Assembly: GCA_958295785.1 (NCBI GenBank)
Contig: OY282377.1
Span: forward strand, 1,750,394 to 1,814,393
From: an uncultured Latescibacterota bacterium
Lineage (GTDB): Bacteria; Latescibacterota; UBA2968
Length of the DNA: 64,000 nucleotides
Direction: 5' to 3'
Shown: positions 9,012-17,995 of the stretch, piece after piece
Numbering within the stretch: position 1 is the first letter of the stretch
Layout of the letters: every line of letters starts with the position of its first letter
Translations under genes and position numbers: made by a program
Notes under the pieces: generated by a model
Database searches by the model: none
The model's input: only the letters and a program-made list of their open reading frames with translations
Told to the model about the DNA's origin: nothing

Positions 9012-12000
9012 ATGTTTGAAAAAGTGGCGACACAGGTGAGTTTCCCGAAAGAGGAAGAAAAAGTGCTCGCTTTTTGGGATGAAATCAACGCCTTTGAAAA
9101 ATCGCTCGAAATCCGAAAAGGTTGCGCGGAATACGTTTTTTACGATGGGCCGCCGTTTGCAACGGGGTTGCCGCACTACGGGCACTTGCTGGCCGGCACG
9201 ATCAAAGACGTGATCCCGCGCTATCAAACGATGAACGGCAAATACGTGGATCGCGCCTTTGGGTGGGACTGTCACGGATTGCCCGTGGAATACGAACTCA
9301 GCCAGGAATTGGGCTTGAACAACAAGCGCGAGATCGAAGAATACGGCATTGCGGCGTACAACGAGGCGTGCCGGGGGATCGTTTTGCGATATACGGGCGA
9401 GTGGCGGCAATTTGTCAAGCGCATCGGGCGCTGGGTCGATTTTGAAAACGGCTATCGCACGATGGACCGCGACTACATGGAATCGATCTGGTGGGTGTTC
9501 AAACGGCTTTGGGACAAGGGCTTGATCTACGAAGGGCACAAAATTTTGCCCTATTGCCCCAAAGATGCCACGCCCCTGTCCAATTTTGAAGCCAATTTGG
9601 GATATGAGGAGGTGCAGGATCCGGCCATCACTGTGGCATTCAAGCTCGAGGGCGAACAGGAGATGTATGCGCTGGCTTGGACCACAACGCCGTGGACATT
9701 GCCGTCCAATTTGGCCCTGACCGTACACGAGGACGTGGATTACGTCTATGTCCAAGATGGGCATGTCACCTACGTTCTCGCCGAAGCGCGGTTGGACACC
9801 TATTATCCCGACGGCAGACCCGAAATCGTCAAGGCGGTCAAGGGCAAGGACCTGCTCGGCATGCAGTACGAACCGCTTTTTCCCTATTTTGAAAATCTGC
9901 GAGACCAAGGCGCGTTTCGCATCATCACCGCGGACTTTGTCACCACCGGAGACGGCACCGGGATTGTCCACACCGCGCCTGGGTTTGGCGAAGACGACGC
10001 CGAGGCCGGGCGGGCACACGGCGTTCCTTCTGTCTGCCCGATAGACGCCGAGTGCCGGTTCACCGCCGAGGTGGGCGACTACGAAACCCGCTTTGTCAAG
10101 GACTGTGACGCCGACATTGTGAAACGCCTAAAAGGAGAAGGCAAACTCGTTCACCAGACCACGCATCACCACAGCTATCCCCACTGCTGGCGGTGTGAGT
10201 CGCCCCTCATTTACAGGGCCATCTCCACTTGGTTTGTCGATATCGAAAAGATCAAAGACAAAATGCTCCGCGCAAACGCGCAAATCCACTGGGTGCCCGA
10301 ACACCTCAAAGACGGGCGTTTTGGCAACTGGCTGGAAGGCGCGCGGGATTGGGCGGTTTCCCGCAATCGGTATTGGGGTTGTCCGCTTCCCCTGTGGCGA
10401 AACGAGGAGACCGGCGAGACCCTGTGCATTGGCTCGATTGGCGAACTCGAAGCGCGCACCGGGGGTAAGTTTGACGACATCCACAAACACTTTATGGACC
10501 CCGTGATCATCGAAGGCGAAACCGGCCCCTTGACCCGCGTGCCCGAAGTGCTCGACTGCTGGTTTGAAAGCGGCGCGATGCCCTATGCCCAACGGCATTA
10601 CCCGTTTGAGAACAAAGCCTGGTTGGACGCGCATTTCCCGGCGGATTTTATCGCCGAGGGGTTGGACCAAACGCGCGGCTGGTTTTACACCCTCGTCGTG
10701 CTCGGCGCGGCGCTGTTCGACCGTCCCGCGTTTAAAAATGTCGTGGTCAATGGCATGATTTTGACCGAAGATGGGCGCAAAATGTCCAAGCGATTGAAAA
10801 ATTACGCCGATCCCATGCACGTTATGAACACGTATGGCGCGGACGCCTTGCGCCTCAACATGTTGTCTTCCCCTGTGGTGCGCGGCGAAGACCTCGTCTT
10901 TTCGGAAAAGGGCGTTCAAAAAACGATGCGGAGCGTGATTCTGCCCCTGTGGCATGCGTATAGCTTTCTCGTCACGTATGCGCGCATCGACAACTGGCAA
11001 CCCGCTTCTGAACGGTCAGATCATCCGCTCGACCGCTGGATTCGCGCCCGCTTAAATCACCTGGTGCGCGATATTCGCAATGGCTTGGATCGCTGTTATT
11101 TGCAGACCGCGGCCACGCGATTTGCGACCTTTATCGACGATATGACCAACTGGTATATCCGGCGCAGCCGGCGGCGGTTTTGGAAGAGCGAGCGCGATGG
11201 CGATAAACGCGCGGCTTATGCGACCCTCTACCATGTGCTGTTGACCACGGTCAAGGCCCTCGCCCCGTTCGCGCCTTTTGTCACAGAGACCATCTATCGG
11301 AATTTGCGGTCGTCCGAGATGCCCCTCTCCGTTCATCTGTGCGATTATCCCGACGTGATCGAAGCGGATCTGAATGAAAAACTCGAGCAGCAGATGGCGC
11401 GCACGCGAACCGCAGTCGGCTTGGGCAGGTATTTGCGGAGCCAAGCCCATGCCAAGACCCGGCAGCCGTTGCGCCAAGCCATTCTCGTGTCGTTGCACGA
11501 CGACGTGCGCGCAGACCTCATGGCATTGCGAGATATTGTCGCAGACGAACTGAATGTGAAACATGTGGAGATTCGCGCCGACGAAGAGGAGGTCGTCACC
11601 CTCTCGGCAAAAGCCAATTTCAGGGTGCTGGGGCCGCGCTTGGGCAAAAACATGAACGCCGTTGCCGGACAAATTGCCCGCCTCGGTTTTGAGGAAATCC
11701 AATCCCTACGCGAAGGCAACGCGCTCGCATTGGAATTGGAAGGCGCGGAGCCTTTCGCACTCGCGGCGGACGATATTCTCATTCAACGAAAGGAAAAAGA
11801 GGGGATGGCCGTGGCCAATGAGGGCGATATTACGGTGGCACTGGATTTGAACCGGGATGAAAAGTTGGTGCGCGAAGGCCAAGCGCGGGAGATCGTCCAC
11901 GCCATTCAAAACATCCGCAAGGAGAAGGGATTGGATGTTGCGGATCGGATCCGCGTGACGTATCGCGTGGCCGATGACTTGGCCCCAGCGTTCGATCAGT

Positions 12001-12158
12001 TCCGGGATTACATCATGGGCGAGACGCTCTGCACGGCGTTGGATCGCGCAGGCGAGGTGGGAGGAGATGCCATTGACCTCGACGGGCATGCCGCGACATT
12101 TCACATTGAAAAAACGCGCGCAATGTCTCGGTTTGCGCGCGCGAAAGCAGACCTGTGA
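9012..12158 (+). CDS. ileS: Isoleucyl-tRNA synthetase, IleS2-like
   Basis: A 1048-residue class I aminoacyl-tRNA synthetase that charges tRNA-Ile. The HIGH box appears as PHYGHLL (about residue 55) and the KMSKS loop as KMSKR (about 590). The DGPPFATG, GWDCHGLP and AWTTTPWTLPSNL editing-domain segments are present. The length, YADPMHVMNTYGADALRLNM and the C-terminal half resemble the eukaryote-like IleS2 type rather than the shorter IleS1 with its C-terminal zinc finger. IleS2 enzymes often tolerate mupirocin. AAGGAG precedes the ATG. It is single and may be controlled by the leader at 8600-8848. Confidence 0.95.
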   Translation: MFEKVATQVSFPKEEEKVLAFWDEINAFEKSLEIRKGCAEYVFYDGPPFATGLPHYGHLLAGTIKDVIPRYQTMNGKYVDRAFGWDCHGLPVEYELSQELGLNNKREIEEYGIAAYNEACRGIVLRYTGEWRQFVKRIGRWVDFENGYRTMDRDYMESIWWVFKRLWDKGLIYEGHKILPYCPKDATPLSNFEANLGYEEVQDPAITVAFKLEGEQEMYALAWTTTPWTLPSNLALTVHEDVDYVYVQDGHVTYVLAEARLDTYYPDGRPEIVKAVKGKDLLGMQYEPLFPYFENLRDQGAFRIITADFVTTGDGTGIVHTAPGFGEDDAEAGRAHGVPSVCPIDAECRFTAEVGDYETRFVKDCDADIVKRLKGEGKLVHQTTHHHSYPHCWRCESPLIYRAISTWFVDIEKIKDKMLRANAQIHWVPEHLKDGRFGNWLEGARDWAVSRNRYWGCPLPLWRNEETGETLCIGSIGELEARTGGKFDDIHKHFMDPVIIEGETGPLTRVPEVLDCWFESGAMPYAQRHYPFENKAWLDAHFPADFIAEGLDQTRGWFYTLVVLGAALFDRPAFKNVVVNGMILTEDGRKMSKRLKNYADPMHVMNTYGADALRLNMLSSPVVRGEDLVFSEKGVQKTMRSVILPLWHAYSFLVTYARIDNWQPASERSDHPLDRWIRARLNHLVRDIRNGLDRCYLQTAATRFATFIDDMTNWYIRRSRRRFWKSERDGDKRAAYATLYHVLLTTVKALAPFAPFVTETIYRNLRSSEMPLSVHLCDYPDVIEADLNEKLEQQMARTRTAVGLGRYLRSQAHAKTRQPLRQAILVSLHDDVRADLMALRDIVADELNVKHVEIRADEEEVVTLSAKANFRVLGPRLGKNMNAVAGQIARLGFEEIQSLREGNALALELEGAEPFALAADDILIQRKEKEGMAVANEGDITVALDLNRDEKLVREGQAREIVHAIQNIRKEKGLDVADRIRVTYRVADDLAPAFDQFRDYIMGETLCTALDRAGEVGGDAIDLDGHAATFHIEKTRAMSRFARAKADL

Positions 12159-12170
12159 TTTCTGTCGTGT

Positions 12171-12797
12171 TTAATCGGCAAACCACTCGCAGAGAACTTT
12201 CCGGAAACGATTAAACGATTCGTCTTTGCACGACTCTAAACCGACCTTTTGGGCGAGACGGACAAACAGCGAAGACGAACGCTTTTTGTTTGTCTGACGC
12301 AATACGGCCTCCAATAACTCCTTGGGCCGGGTCGGCTTGTTCTCATTCGCATTCCAGTATGCTTTTTGCCGACCTATTTTTTTGATTGTGTTCCAATCTG
12401 CGTTCAGCAATTTTGGAACATGTAGAGATTGATTCCACACCCAAATTTCGAGTTCGGGGTTGAGCACAATAACTGCACTTCGTCCTTTCCAGCCATTTTC
12501 ATCCAAATCAAATTGGATCTTTTTTTTAATTTTTGCGACATCCAACGGGCTACCGCCCCATTCTGCATCGATCAGTACAAGGGCGTGGCTATACTGCTTT
12601 GCAAATGGTGCGAGGAAATTCCCCGCGTCGTGATAAACCCCGGGGTCATGACGCGGGTGCGAAAAAATTTCCGCTTGTATCTGGCGAATCCCAAGAGATT
12701 GCCACCGATGCCTTAAAAGGGTCGCAACAGTTTGTTTTTGTTGGGTATCCGCTGTCAATACAATCAACGGTTTCGGTTCGTGAAACGTTGCTTTCAT
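12171..12797 (-). CDS. Unknown protein coupled to an AAA ATPase (putative effector)
   Basis: A 208-residue protein that I do not recognise. Visible features are a beta-rich start (KPLIVLTADTQQKQTVATLL), an acidic strand-end ALVLIDAEWGG and VIVLNPELEIWVWN, then a basic C-terminal third (NKKRSSSLFVRLAQK). Acidic strand ends followed by a helix recall TOPRIM-like partners of OLD/PARIS-type ATPases, but no motif is decisive. The ATG at 12797 is chosen because it overlaps the ATPase stop as ATGA, implying translational coupling. It ends 13 bp from the convergent ileS. Inference: effector or toxin subunit of the ATPase. Confidence 0.6.
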   Translation of the reverse strand: MKATFHEPKPLIVLTADTQQKQTVATLLRHRWQSLGIRQIQAEIFSHPRHDPGVYHDAGNFLAPFAKQYSHALVLIDAEWGGSPLDVAKIKKKIQFDLDENGWKGRSAVIVLNPELEIWVWNQSLHVPKLLNADWNTIKKIGRQKAYWNANENKPTRPKELLEAVLRQTNKKRSSSLFVRLAQKVGLESCKDESFNRFRKVLCEWFAD

Positions 12798-14071
12798 CCC
12801 AAAACTCCCGCCGCGTAGAGCGTCCCGATGTCGATATTTCCTCGCCAATCCCTTAGCTTCGGATGTTCGTTGCCAAGTGCGATGGAAGTCGCGCCCGAAG
12901 GATTTTTTTTAAAGCAGAGAATTTGTTCAGGCTTGGCTAGACCAACGATCAGGGGCGAATGCGTTGCAATGAGAATTTGTCCATCGTAAACCGACGAGAG
13001 CGACTCAAAAACCCCTTCTATGGCGCGGGGATGGGTGCCGTTTTCAGCCTCCTCAATCGCGTATATTTCCCGGTTGTGCGGCAGGTAAGCCAACAGGGTT
13101 AACGCCAACAAACGCAAGGTCCCATCGGACAACAGCCACGAGGGGATTGGGTTTTTTAGACGAGCATAACGCATTGTGAGATAGAGATTGCGATCTTCTG
13201 CTCTTTCGACGATATTGACGGTCTCAATGTCGGGTAAAACAGTGCGAATATGTTCGAGCCAATCGCAAAACGCGGTTGGATGATCCCTGCGAAACTCGCG
13301 CAAAACAAGCGGTAAATTTGAACCATCCACGCGGAATGAACGCGAAGTCGATGGGCTTGATGGGCGGCGCATCGCAGCAGTGTTGAGGGCTAAAATGTGA
13401 ATCCCTTCCATCAACAAATTTCGCGTCCACAGGGCAATGGGGAAACGGTCGTGATCTTCGGGAAGGTTGGACAGTGCTGCACGCCTTGGGCCAATTCGGA
13501 AAGAACTCGTCCATTTGCCCCTTTCAGAATAAAAGTGGTCGTTACCCCTTTCCGTTTTGCCGATGATTTTTTTCCAGCCCCTATCTGCTCGTTTGGTCAT
13601 AATGCTATTTGGTTGCACCGGTTCGACGGGAAACAGTGTGAGAGAACGCCTCGGCTGTCGAACTCGAGGTTCCGGACAAAGCCAAAGAGATTCTTCAATG
13701 ATCGCCAATTCATCGCTTCCCTCTGCCTTCCCCAAAGCGATTTCATATCGCACGACGCGGTATTGACCGTTTCGCGTTTTATTTTTTAGTGAATCTGGGA
13801 CAGAAAGTTCAACAGCGACTTCAAAGCGGTCGCCTTGTTGGTTAAAAAAAAGTTCTTCCACTCGGCTTGCGCGTCCGCTGTGCCCTTCTTGTGCCAGAAT
13901 CGCATTGTCCAACCCCATGGTCAAAAAATCTCGGATCAGCCCAAGCACGTCGAGAAATGTACTCTTTCCAGATGCGTTCGGTCCCACGAGAACATGAAAC
14001 GGGTATAGGGGTTGACTGACATAAGCCAAGCAACGGTAATTCAATGCCTCAACGAGCCGAATCATTTTCAT
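12794..14071 (-). CDS. AAA family (AAA_21/OLD-like) ATPase
   Basis: A 425-residue SMC/OLD-type ATPase. Walker A is GPNASGKST near residue 31, a signature-like LSDGTLRLLALTLL lies near 315, Walker B is YAIEEAENGTHPRAIEG, and the H-loop/D-loop region is ILIATHSPLIVG. No TOPRIM domain is fused. These stand-alone ATPases usually work with a separate effector in anti-phage systems such as PARIS or RloA/RloB-like pairs. It is coupled on both sides by ATGA overlaps, upstream to an 81-residue membrane protein and downstream to the 208-residue protein. Two ATGs are possible (14071 or 14065); the first overlaps the upstream stop. Confidence 0.85.
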   Translation of the reverse strand: MKMIRLVEALNYRCLAYVSQPLYPFHVLVGPNASGKSTFLDVLGLIRDFLTMGLDNAILAQEGHSGRASRVEELFFNQQGDRFEVAVELSVPDSLKNKTRNGQYRVVRYEIALGKAEGSDELAIIEESLWLCPEPRVRQPRRSLTLFPVEPVQPNSIMTKRADRGWKKIIGKTERGNDHFYSERGKWTSSFRIGPRRAALSNLPEDHDRFPIALWTRNLLMEGIHILALNTAAMRRPSSPSTSRSFRVDGSNLPLVLREFRRDHPTAFCDWLEHIRTVLPDIETVNIVERAEDRNLYLTMRYARLKNPIPSWLLSDGTLRLLALTLLAYLPHNREIYAIEEAENGTHPRAIEGVFESLSSVYDGQILIATHSPLIVGLAKPEQILCFKKNPSGATSIALGNEHPKLRDWRGNIDIGTLYAAGVLG

Positions 14072-14313
14072 TTTCTCCTGCTTTTGTACAACCCCAAAAT
14101 ACCCACAGCGATCAATATGACCGCTGCGGGGCCCGCCCTATCTAGCCCCAACCAGAAGCCTTCTTTCCACGCGACACTCTCGGTGCCAAACAGGTCATCC
14201 ACGATCACGACCTGTTGCTTGTTCTTGGTAAAAATCTGTGCGCCATCCACGACCCACTTTGTGCCCACACCGAGCGCGAGGACAAATGCGATTGCGCTGA
14301 TGATCTTCCACAT
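14068..14313 (-). CDS. Small two-helix membrane protein, first gene of the ATPase operon
   Basis: An 81-residue protein with an N-terminal hydrophobic segment (WKIISAIAFVLALGVG), a polar middle of about 40 residues (KNKQQVVIVDDLFGTE), and a second hydrophobic segment (AAVILIAVGILGLY) ending in SRRK. GGAGTGAGCC precedes the ATG. Its stop overlaps the ATPase start as ATGA, so it is the first cistron of a three-gene unit. The first 15 residues and the upstream sequence are nearly identical to the start of the small ORF at 19091-19237, so the 5' part is shared with the array. The function is unknown; a membrane sensor or effector anchor is an inference. Confidence 0.7.
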   Translation of the reverse strand: MWKIISAIAFVLALGVGTKWVVDGAQIFTKNKQQVVIVDDLFGTESVAWKEGFWLGLDRAGPAAVILIAVGILGLYKSRRK

Positions 14314-14398
14314 GGCTCACTCCGAGAATATCAGTTGTCTTGGAAATGCCCTTGTCCATTGCAGTCGAAATATCAAATTAACCACGGGAATTTGCGAA

Positions 14399-14426
14399 GG
14401 GCAGGCACGGGGGCATCGCCCCTACG
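14399..14426 (+). repeat. REP-like palindromic repeat
   Basis: GGGCAGGCACGGGGGCATCG followed by CCCCTACG, a canonical copy of the dispersed family, upstream of the truncated P copy's 3' end. A near-identical context recurs at 19421-19447. Confidence 0.8.
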
Positions 14427-14478
14427 TTTTTATGGGGTTGGTTTTCGCCTTTCATCCGCGCAATCCGCGTCATCCGTT

Positions 14479-14964
14479 TCATCCGCGATCCATCTTCCCT
14501 CTCACCTTTAATAAAACACATGCAGTTGCAGCGCGTAGCGCGATGAGCGAAGCCCGCTGCCCATCGTATTTCTCCGGGCCAAAATTGTACGTACCTTCGA
14601 CCTTGAGGGCATTGGAGGGCCGCACGACGCCATACAGCGCGGCCTGCATTGGAAACACCCGCCGCTTGGCGTCTGGGGAAACATGAGACCGCGCCATTTG
14701 CCCGCGCACATCCGCACCCAACAGCAACAGGCCATCGGCAAACGCGGTCTTGCCCGGCAAAACGTAATTGGGCGCGAGCACCCCCACGCCATCCATCGAA
14801 TACTGCCCCAACTCATCCCGCTGCGCCCCGCCCTGCGTGCTGACGTGGCAGTTGATGCAGCGATTGCCCGTTAGCAATGCAAATTGCGACAGTGCCTCGG
14901 CTTGTCCCATCCATCCGATACCGAATAGGATCACCCATCCCAACACGCGAAAATACGTTGTCAT
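14479..14964 (-). pseudogene. P-family CxxCH outer-membrane-type protein, internally deleted copy P1
   Basis: Starts like the intact copy at 19530-20681 (MTTYFRVLGW signal peptide, RCINCH haem-type motif) and follows it for about 137 residues to EKYDGQR. It then jumps across about 700 bp to the last codons of the gene in a different frame, so the reading frame ends in unrelated residues. The remains of the normal 3' end (coding RSSRYALQLH in the intact copy) are visible out of frame at about 14515-14545. The product would be a 161-residue fragment lacking the barrel. It follows Rpn copy 1 by 36 bp, as in the intact pair. Confidence 0.85.
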
Positions 14965-15000
14965 ACTTTTATTCCTTCTTGCCATTCATCGGGAAATTCG

Positions 15001-16050
15001 TCACGCATCCCCATTCAACAAACGCTGAAATTCATCCAGTTTATCCACTTGCACCGCCGCACGAAGCAACCACTTGAGCCGTTGCAAATCGTCAATCGCG
15101 GCGATGGGAGCAGCAAAGGGATGTGCAGGGATCAGACCAAAGCGAACCTCCAACACTTCGAGGATATCTTCAATCGCACGTTCTCTGACCCCTCGCTCAA
15201 TGCCCTGCTCAATGCCCTGCTCAATGCCCTGTTCAATGCCCTGCTCAATGCCCTGCTCAATGCCCTGCTCAATGCCCTGTTCAATGCCCTGCTCAATGCC
15301 CTGCTCAATGCCCTGCTCAATGCCCTGTTCAATACCCTGCTCAATGCCCTGCTCAATGCCCTGTTCCTTGAGGTATTGGGCAAAGGATGATTCACGCATA
15401 ATCGCGTCCATAAGACCCTCCTGGGAAATGATACTCGTGATGGTGCTTGGTTCGTACACCAAGCCACTCAATAATGCCAACCCGCCCAAAAAGTCAACCT
15501 TGGTTGCATGATCCAACGACACATCATCGGTCCTGCGGATACACTGACGCAACCATTCCTCTGAAGCCATTCCCGCAGGACGCTTCATCAATGGCGCAAA
15601 CGGTAGCAGGCCATGATGACCGCCCGCGACAATATCTTGCCCCTCAATTTCACTCAACCGAATCACCTTGTATTGCACAAAGAAGCGATGGCCGGGCAAC
15701 CTTTGGATAAAGCGTCCTTTATCGCGTCGCCCGGCATTGGGTCGCAAGTAGATCACAAAGGAATAGACCGGCAGGCCATACTGCTCAATGATTCGGATTT
15801 TATAGCCTGCCATGCGGATCGGCATGGGCGTATCCGTGCTGTCGGTGGTTTGAAATTCCGTGTGAACCAAGGCCTCCTCGCCATCGATCCGCACGAGAAT
15901 CAAGCTGTCTGTTCGGTGCATTTCGACCTTGGGTTGTTCGGTTTCGAGGATTGCGCGGACCTCGATGTCGTCTCGTCCAAGTGCAAAATGGACGATGTCT
16001 TTCGGATAAGTTTGAATCAGGCGTTTGGAAATCGCATCGTATTCGGCCAT
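15001..16050 (-). CDS. Rpn-family PD-(D/E)XK nuclease, copy R1
   Basis: 349 residues. Rpn proteins (recombination-promoting nuclease/putative transposase families) are PD-(D/E)XK DNases that raise recombination. Catalytic positions fit D48 (RTDSLILV) and E65-x-Q67 (HTEFQT). A middle region with [11 protein letters not shown] and [11 protein letters not shown] is followed by SFAQYLKEQ, 13 GIEQ tetrapeptides plus GIER, and a C-terminal helical domain ending LLNGDA. The ATG at 16050 has GAGG upstream and is the shared start of all four copies; longer in-frame extensions read through spacer sequence. R1 lies 36 bp upstream of the P1 remnant. Confidence 0.9.
   Translation of the reverse strand: MAEYDAISKRLIQTYPKDIVHFALGRDDIEVRAILETEQPKVEMHRTDSLILVRIDGEEALVHTEFQTTDSTDTPMPIRMAGYKIRIIEQYGLPVYSFVIYLRPNAGRRDKGRFIQRLPGHRFFVQYKVIRLSEIEGQDIVAGGHHGLLPFAPLMKRPAGMASEEWLRQCIRRTDDVSLDHATKVDFLGGLALLSGLVYEPSTITSIISQEGLMDAIMRESSFAQYLKEQGIEQGIEQGIEQGIEQGIEQGIEQGIEQGIEQGIEQGIEQGIEQGIEQGIEQGIERGVRERAIEDILEVLEVRFGLIPAHPFAAPIAAIDDLQRLKWLLRAAVQVDKLDEFQRLLNGDA
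15193..15360 (-). repeat. 12-bp VNTR in R1 (14 units encoding GIEQ/GIER)
   Basis: Fourteen tandem 12-bp units, each encoding GIEQ (the last encodes GIER). Units differ mainly at the synonymous third base of the Glu codon (GAG/GAA), in an order different from the R4 array, so arrays expand or are shuffled independently. Confidence 0.95.
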
Positions 16051-16124
16051 GGGGATACCTCGGTGCAATGACATGCGCGTGCGACGGAATGACGGCGGGC
16101 GAGTGTCTTGCGTCTTGTATCTTT

Positions 16125-16151
16125 GGGCGAGCACGGGGGCATCGCCCCTAC
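16125..16151 (+). repeat. REP-like palindromic repeat
   Basis: GGGCGAGCACGGGGGCATCG followed by CCCCTAC, in the spacer between P2 and R1. Confidence 0.75.
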
Positions 16152-16189
16152 ACACTTCTTGTATCTTCCGGCAGACACGTCCGCACCGT

Positions 16190-16769
16190 ATTCGGCGTAA
16201 TTGGGCGCGATCAGGGACGCGGCCCCGGCAACATCGGGCGTTTGTCGCACGAGCATGGTGTGATCGTCATACCGCATGCCAATGGATGGCTGAAAATGCC
16301 CCACGCGCAACGCGGGCCAGTTGTAATTGGGCTGATAAATCGCCGACGCGGTCCACGCCCGTTGCCCATCGTATTTCTCCGGGCCAAAATTGTACGTACC
16401 TTCAACCTTGAGGGCATTGGAGGGCCGCACGACGCCATACAGCGCGGCTTGCATTGGAAACACCCGCCGCTCGGCGTCTGGGGAAACATGAGACCGCGCC
16501 ATTTGCCCGCGCACATCCGCACCCAACAGCAACAGGCCATCGGCAAACGCGGTCTTGCCCGGCAAAACGTAATTGGGCGCGAGCACCCCCACGCCATCCA
16601 TCGAATACTGCCCCAACTCATCCCGCTGCGCCCCGCCCTGCGTGCTGACGTGGCAGTTGATGCAGCGATTGCCCGTTAGCAATGCAAATTGCGACAGTGC
16701 CTCGGCCTGTCCCATCCATCCGATACCGAATAGGATCGCCCATCCCAACACGCGAAAATACGTTGTCAT
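16190..16769 (-). pseudogene. P-family protein, 3'-truncated copy P2
   Basis: Matches the intact P copy for about 194 residues from the signal peptide to APNYAEYGA, then runs into array spacer and the start of R1 without the remaining beta-barrel half. The open frame continues to 16017, but those residues are spacer-derived and overlap R1. The RCINCH motif is kept. It sits 36 bp downstream of R2, the same R-P spacing as in the other units, so it is a duplicated R-P unit broken by deletion. Confidence 0.85.
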
Positions 16770-16805
16770 ACTTTTATTCCTTCTTGCCATTCATCGGGAA
16801 ATTCG

Positions 16806-17711
16806 TCACGCATCCCCATTCAACAAACGCTGAAATTCATCCAGTTTATCCACTTGCACCGCCGCACGAAGCAACCACTTGAGCCGTTGCAAATCGTCAA
16901 TCGCGGCGATGGGAGCAGCAAAGGGATGTGCAGGGATCAGACCAAAGCGAACCTCCAACACTTCGAGGATATCTTCAATCGCACGTTCTCTGACCCCTCG
17001 CTCAATGCCCTGCTCAATGCCCTGTTCCTTGAGGTATTGGGCAAAGGATGATTCACGCATAATCGCGTCCATAAGACCCTCCTGGGAAATGATACTCGTG
17101 ATGGTGCTTGGCTCGTACACCAAGCCACTCAATAATGCCAACCCACCTAAAAAGTCAACCTTGGTTGCATGATCCAATGACACATCATCGGTCCTGCGGA
17201 TACACTGACGCAACCATTCCTCTGAAGCCATTCCCGCAGGACGCTTCATCAATGGCGCAAACGGTAGCAGGCCATGATGACCGCCCGCGACAATATCTTG
17301 CCCCTCAATTTCACTCAACCGAATCACCTTGTATTGCACAAAGAAGCGATGGCCGGGCAACCTTTGGATAAAGCGTCCTTTATCGCGTCGCCCGGCATTG
17401 GGTCGCAAGTAGATCACAAAGGAATAGACCGGCAGGCCATACTGCTCAATGATTCGGATTTTATAGCCTGCCATGCGGATCGGCATGGGCGTATCCGTGC
17501 TGTCGGTGGTTTGAAATTCCGTGTGAACCAAGGCCTCCTCGCCATCGATCCGCACGAGAATCAAGCTGTCTGTTCGGTGCATTTCGACCTTGGGTTGTTC
17601 GGTTTCGAGGATTGCGCGGACCTCGATGTCGTCTCGTCCAAGTGTAAAATAGACGATGTCTTTCGGATAAGTTTGAATCAGGCGTTTGGAAATCGCATCG
17701 TATTCGGCCAT
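16806..17711 (-). CDS. Rpn-family PD-(D/E)XK nuclease, copy R2
   Basis: 301 residues, nearly identical to R1 except that the tetrapeptide array has contracted to one GIEQ plus GIER (16998-17021). This is the minimal allele in the window and shows that the array is dispensable for keeping the frame open. Catalytic D48, E65 and Q67 are conserved. Small differences from R1 include Y21-F22-T23 in place of H-F-A. It is followed by the truncated P2 copy after 36 bp. Confidence 0.9.
   Translation of the reverse strand: MAEYDAISKRLIQTYPKDIVYFTLGRDDIEVRAILETEQPKVEMHRTDSLILVRIDGEEALVHTEFQTTDSTDTPMPIRMAGYKIRIIEQYGLPVYSFVIYLRPNAGRRDKGRFIQRLPGHRFFVQYKVIRLSEIEGQDIVAGGHHGLLPFAPLMKRPAGMASEEWLRQCIRRTDDVSLDHATKVDFLGGLALLSGLVYEPSTITSIISQEGLMDAIMRESSFAQYLKEQGIEQGIERGVRERAIEDILEVLEVRFGLIPAHPFAAPIAAIDDLQRLKWLLRAAVQVDKLDEFQRLLNGDA
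16998..17021 (-). repeat. 12-bp VNTR in R2 (2 units)
   Basis: Two units only (GIEQ and GIER), against 14, 6 and 14 in R1, R3 and R4. Confidence 0.9.
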
Positions 17712-17863
17712 GGGGATACCTCGGTTTGCGTAGCGTCTATAAAATAAGCCCGTGGCGTATGGACGAACCTACAGAAAAAAAAACAAAAGTCACTGGATTA
17801 CTTACGTTGTGCTTGCGCGTGCGACGGAATGACGGCGGGCGAGTGTCTTGCGTCTTGTATCTT

Positions 17864-17890
17864 CGGGCGAGCACGGGGCCAGGCCCTACT
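17864..17890 (+). repeat. REP-like palindromic repeat, variant
   Basis: GGGCGAGCACGGGGCCAGGC followed by CCTAC; identical to the copy at 23586-23611 in the equivalent spacer. The rest of the 17712-17995 spacer holds ATCCGCGTAATCC-like short repeats and no gene. Confidence 0.65.
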
Positions 17891-17995
17891 GTTGCTTTTC
17901 CTCCGAGAACTCTGCACTCTTTGCGTCGTCTGTGTTTTCTGCACCCTCCGCCCTCCCTGCGCCGCCCAATCCGCGTAATCCATTTAATCCGCGAT

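Noticed and set aside
15193-15360. 12-bp tandem repeats as a CRISPR-like or minisatellite array
   Set aside because: No spacers, in-frame GIEQ codons inside a clear Rpn gene, and varying counts in paralogues: a coding VNTR.
16017-16190. Extra C-terminal residues of P2 (16017-16190)
   Set aside because: They translate array spacer and the opposite frame of the R1 start, not P sequence.
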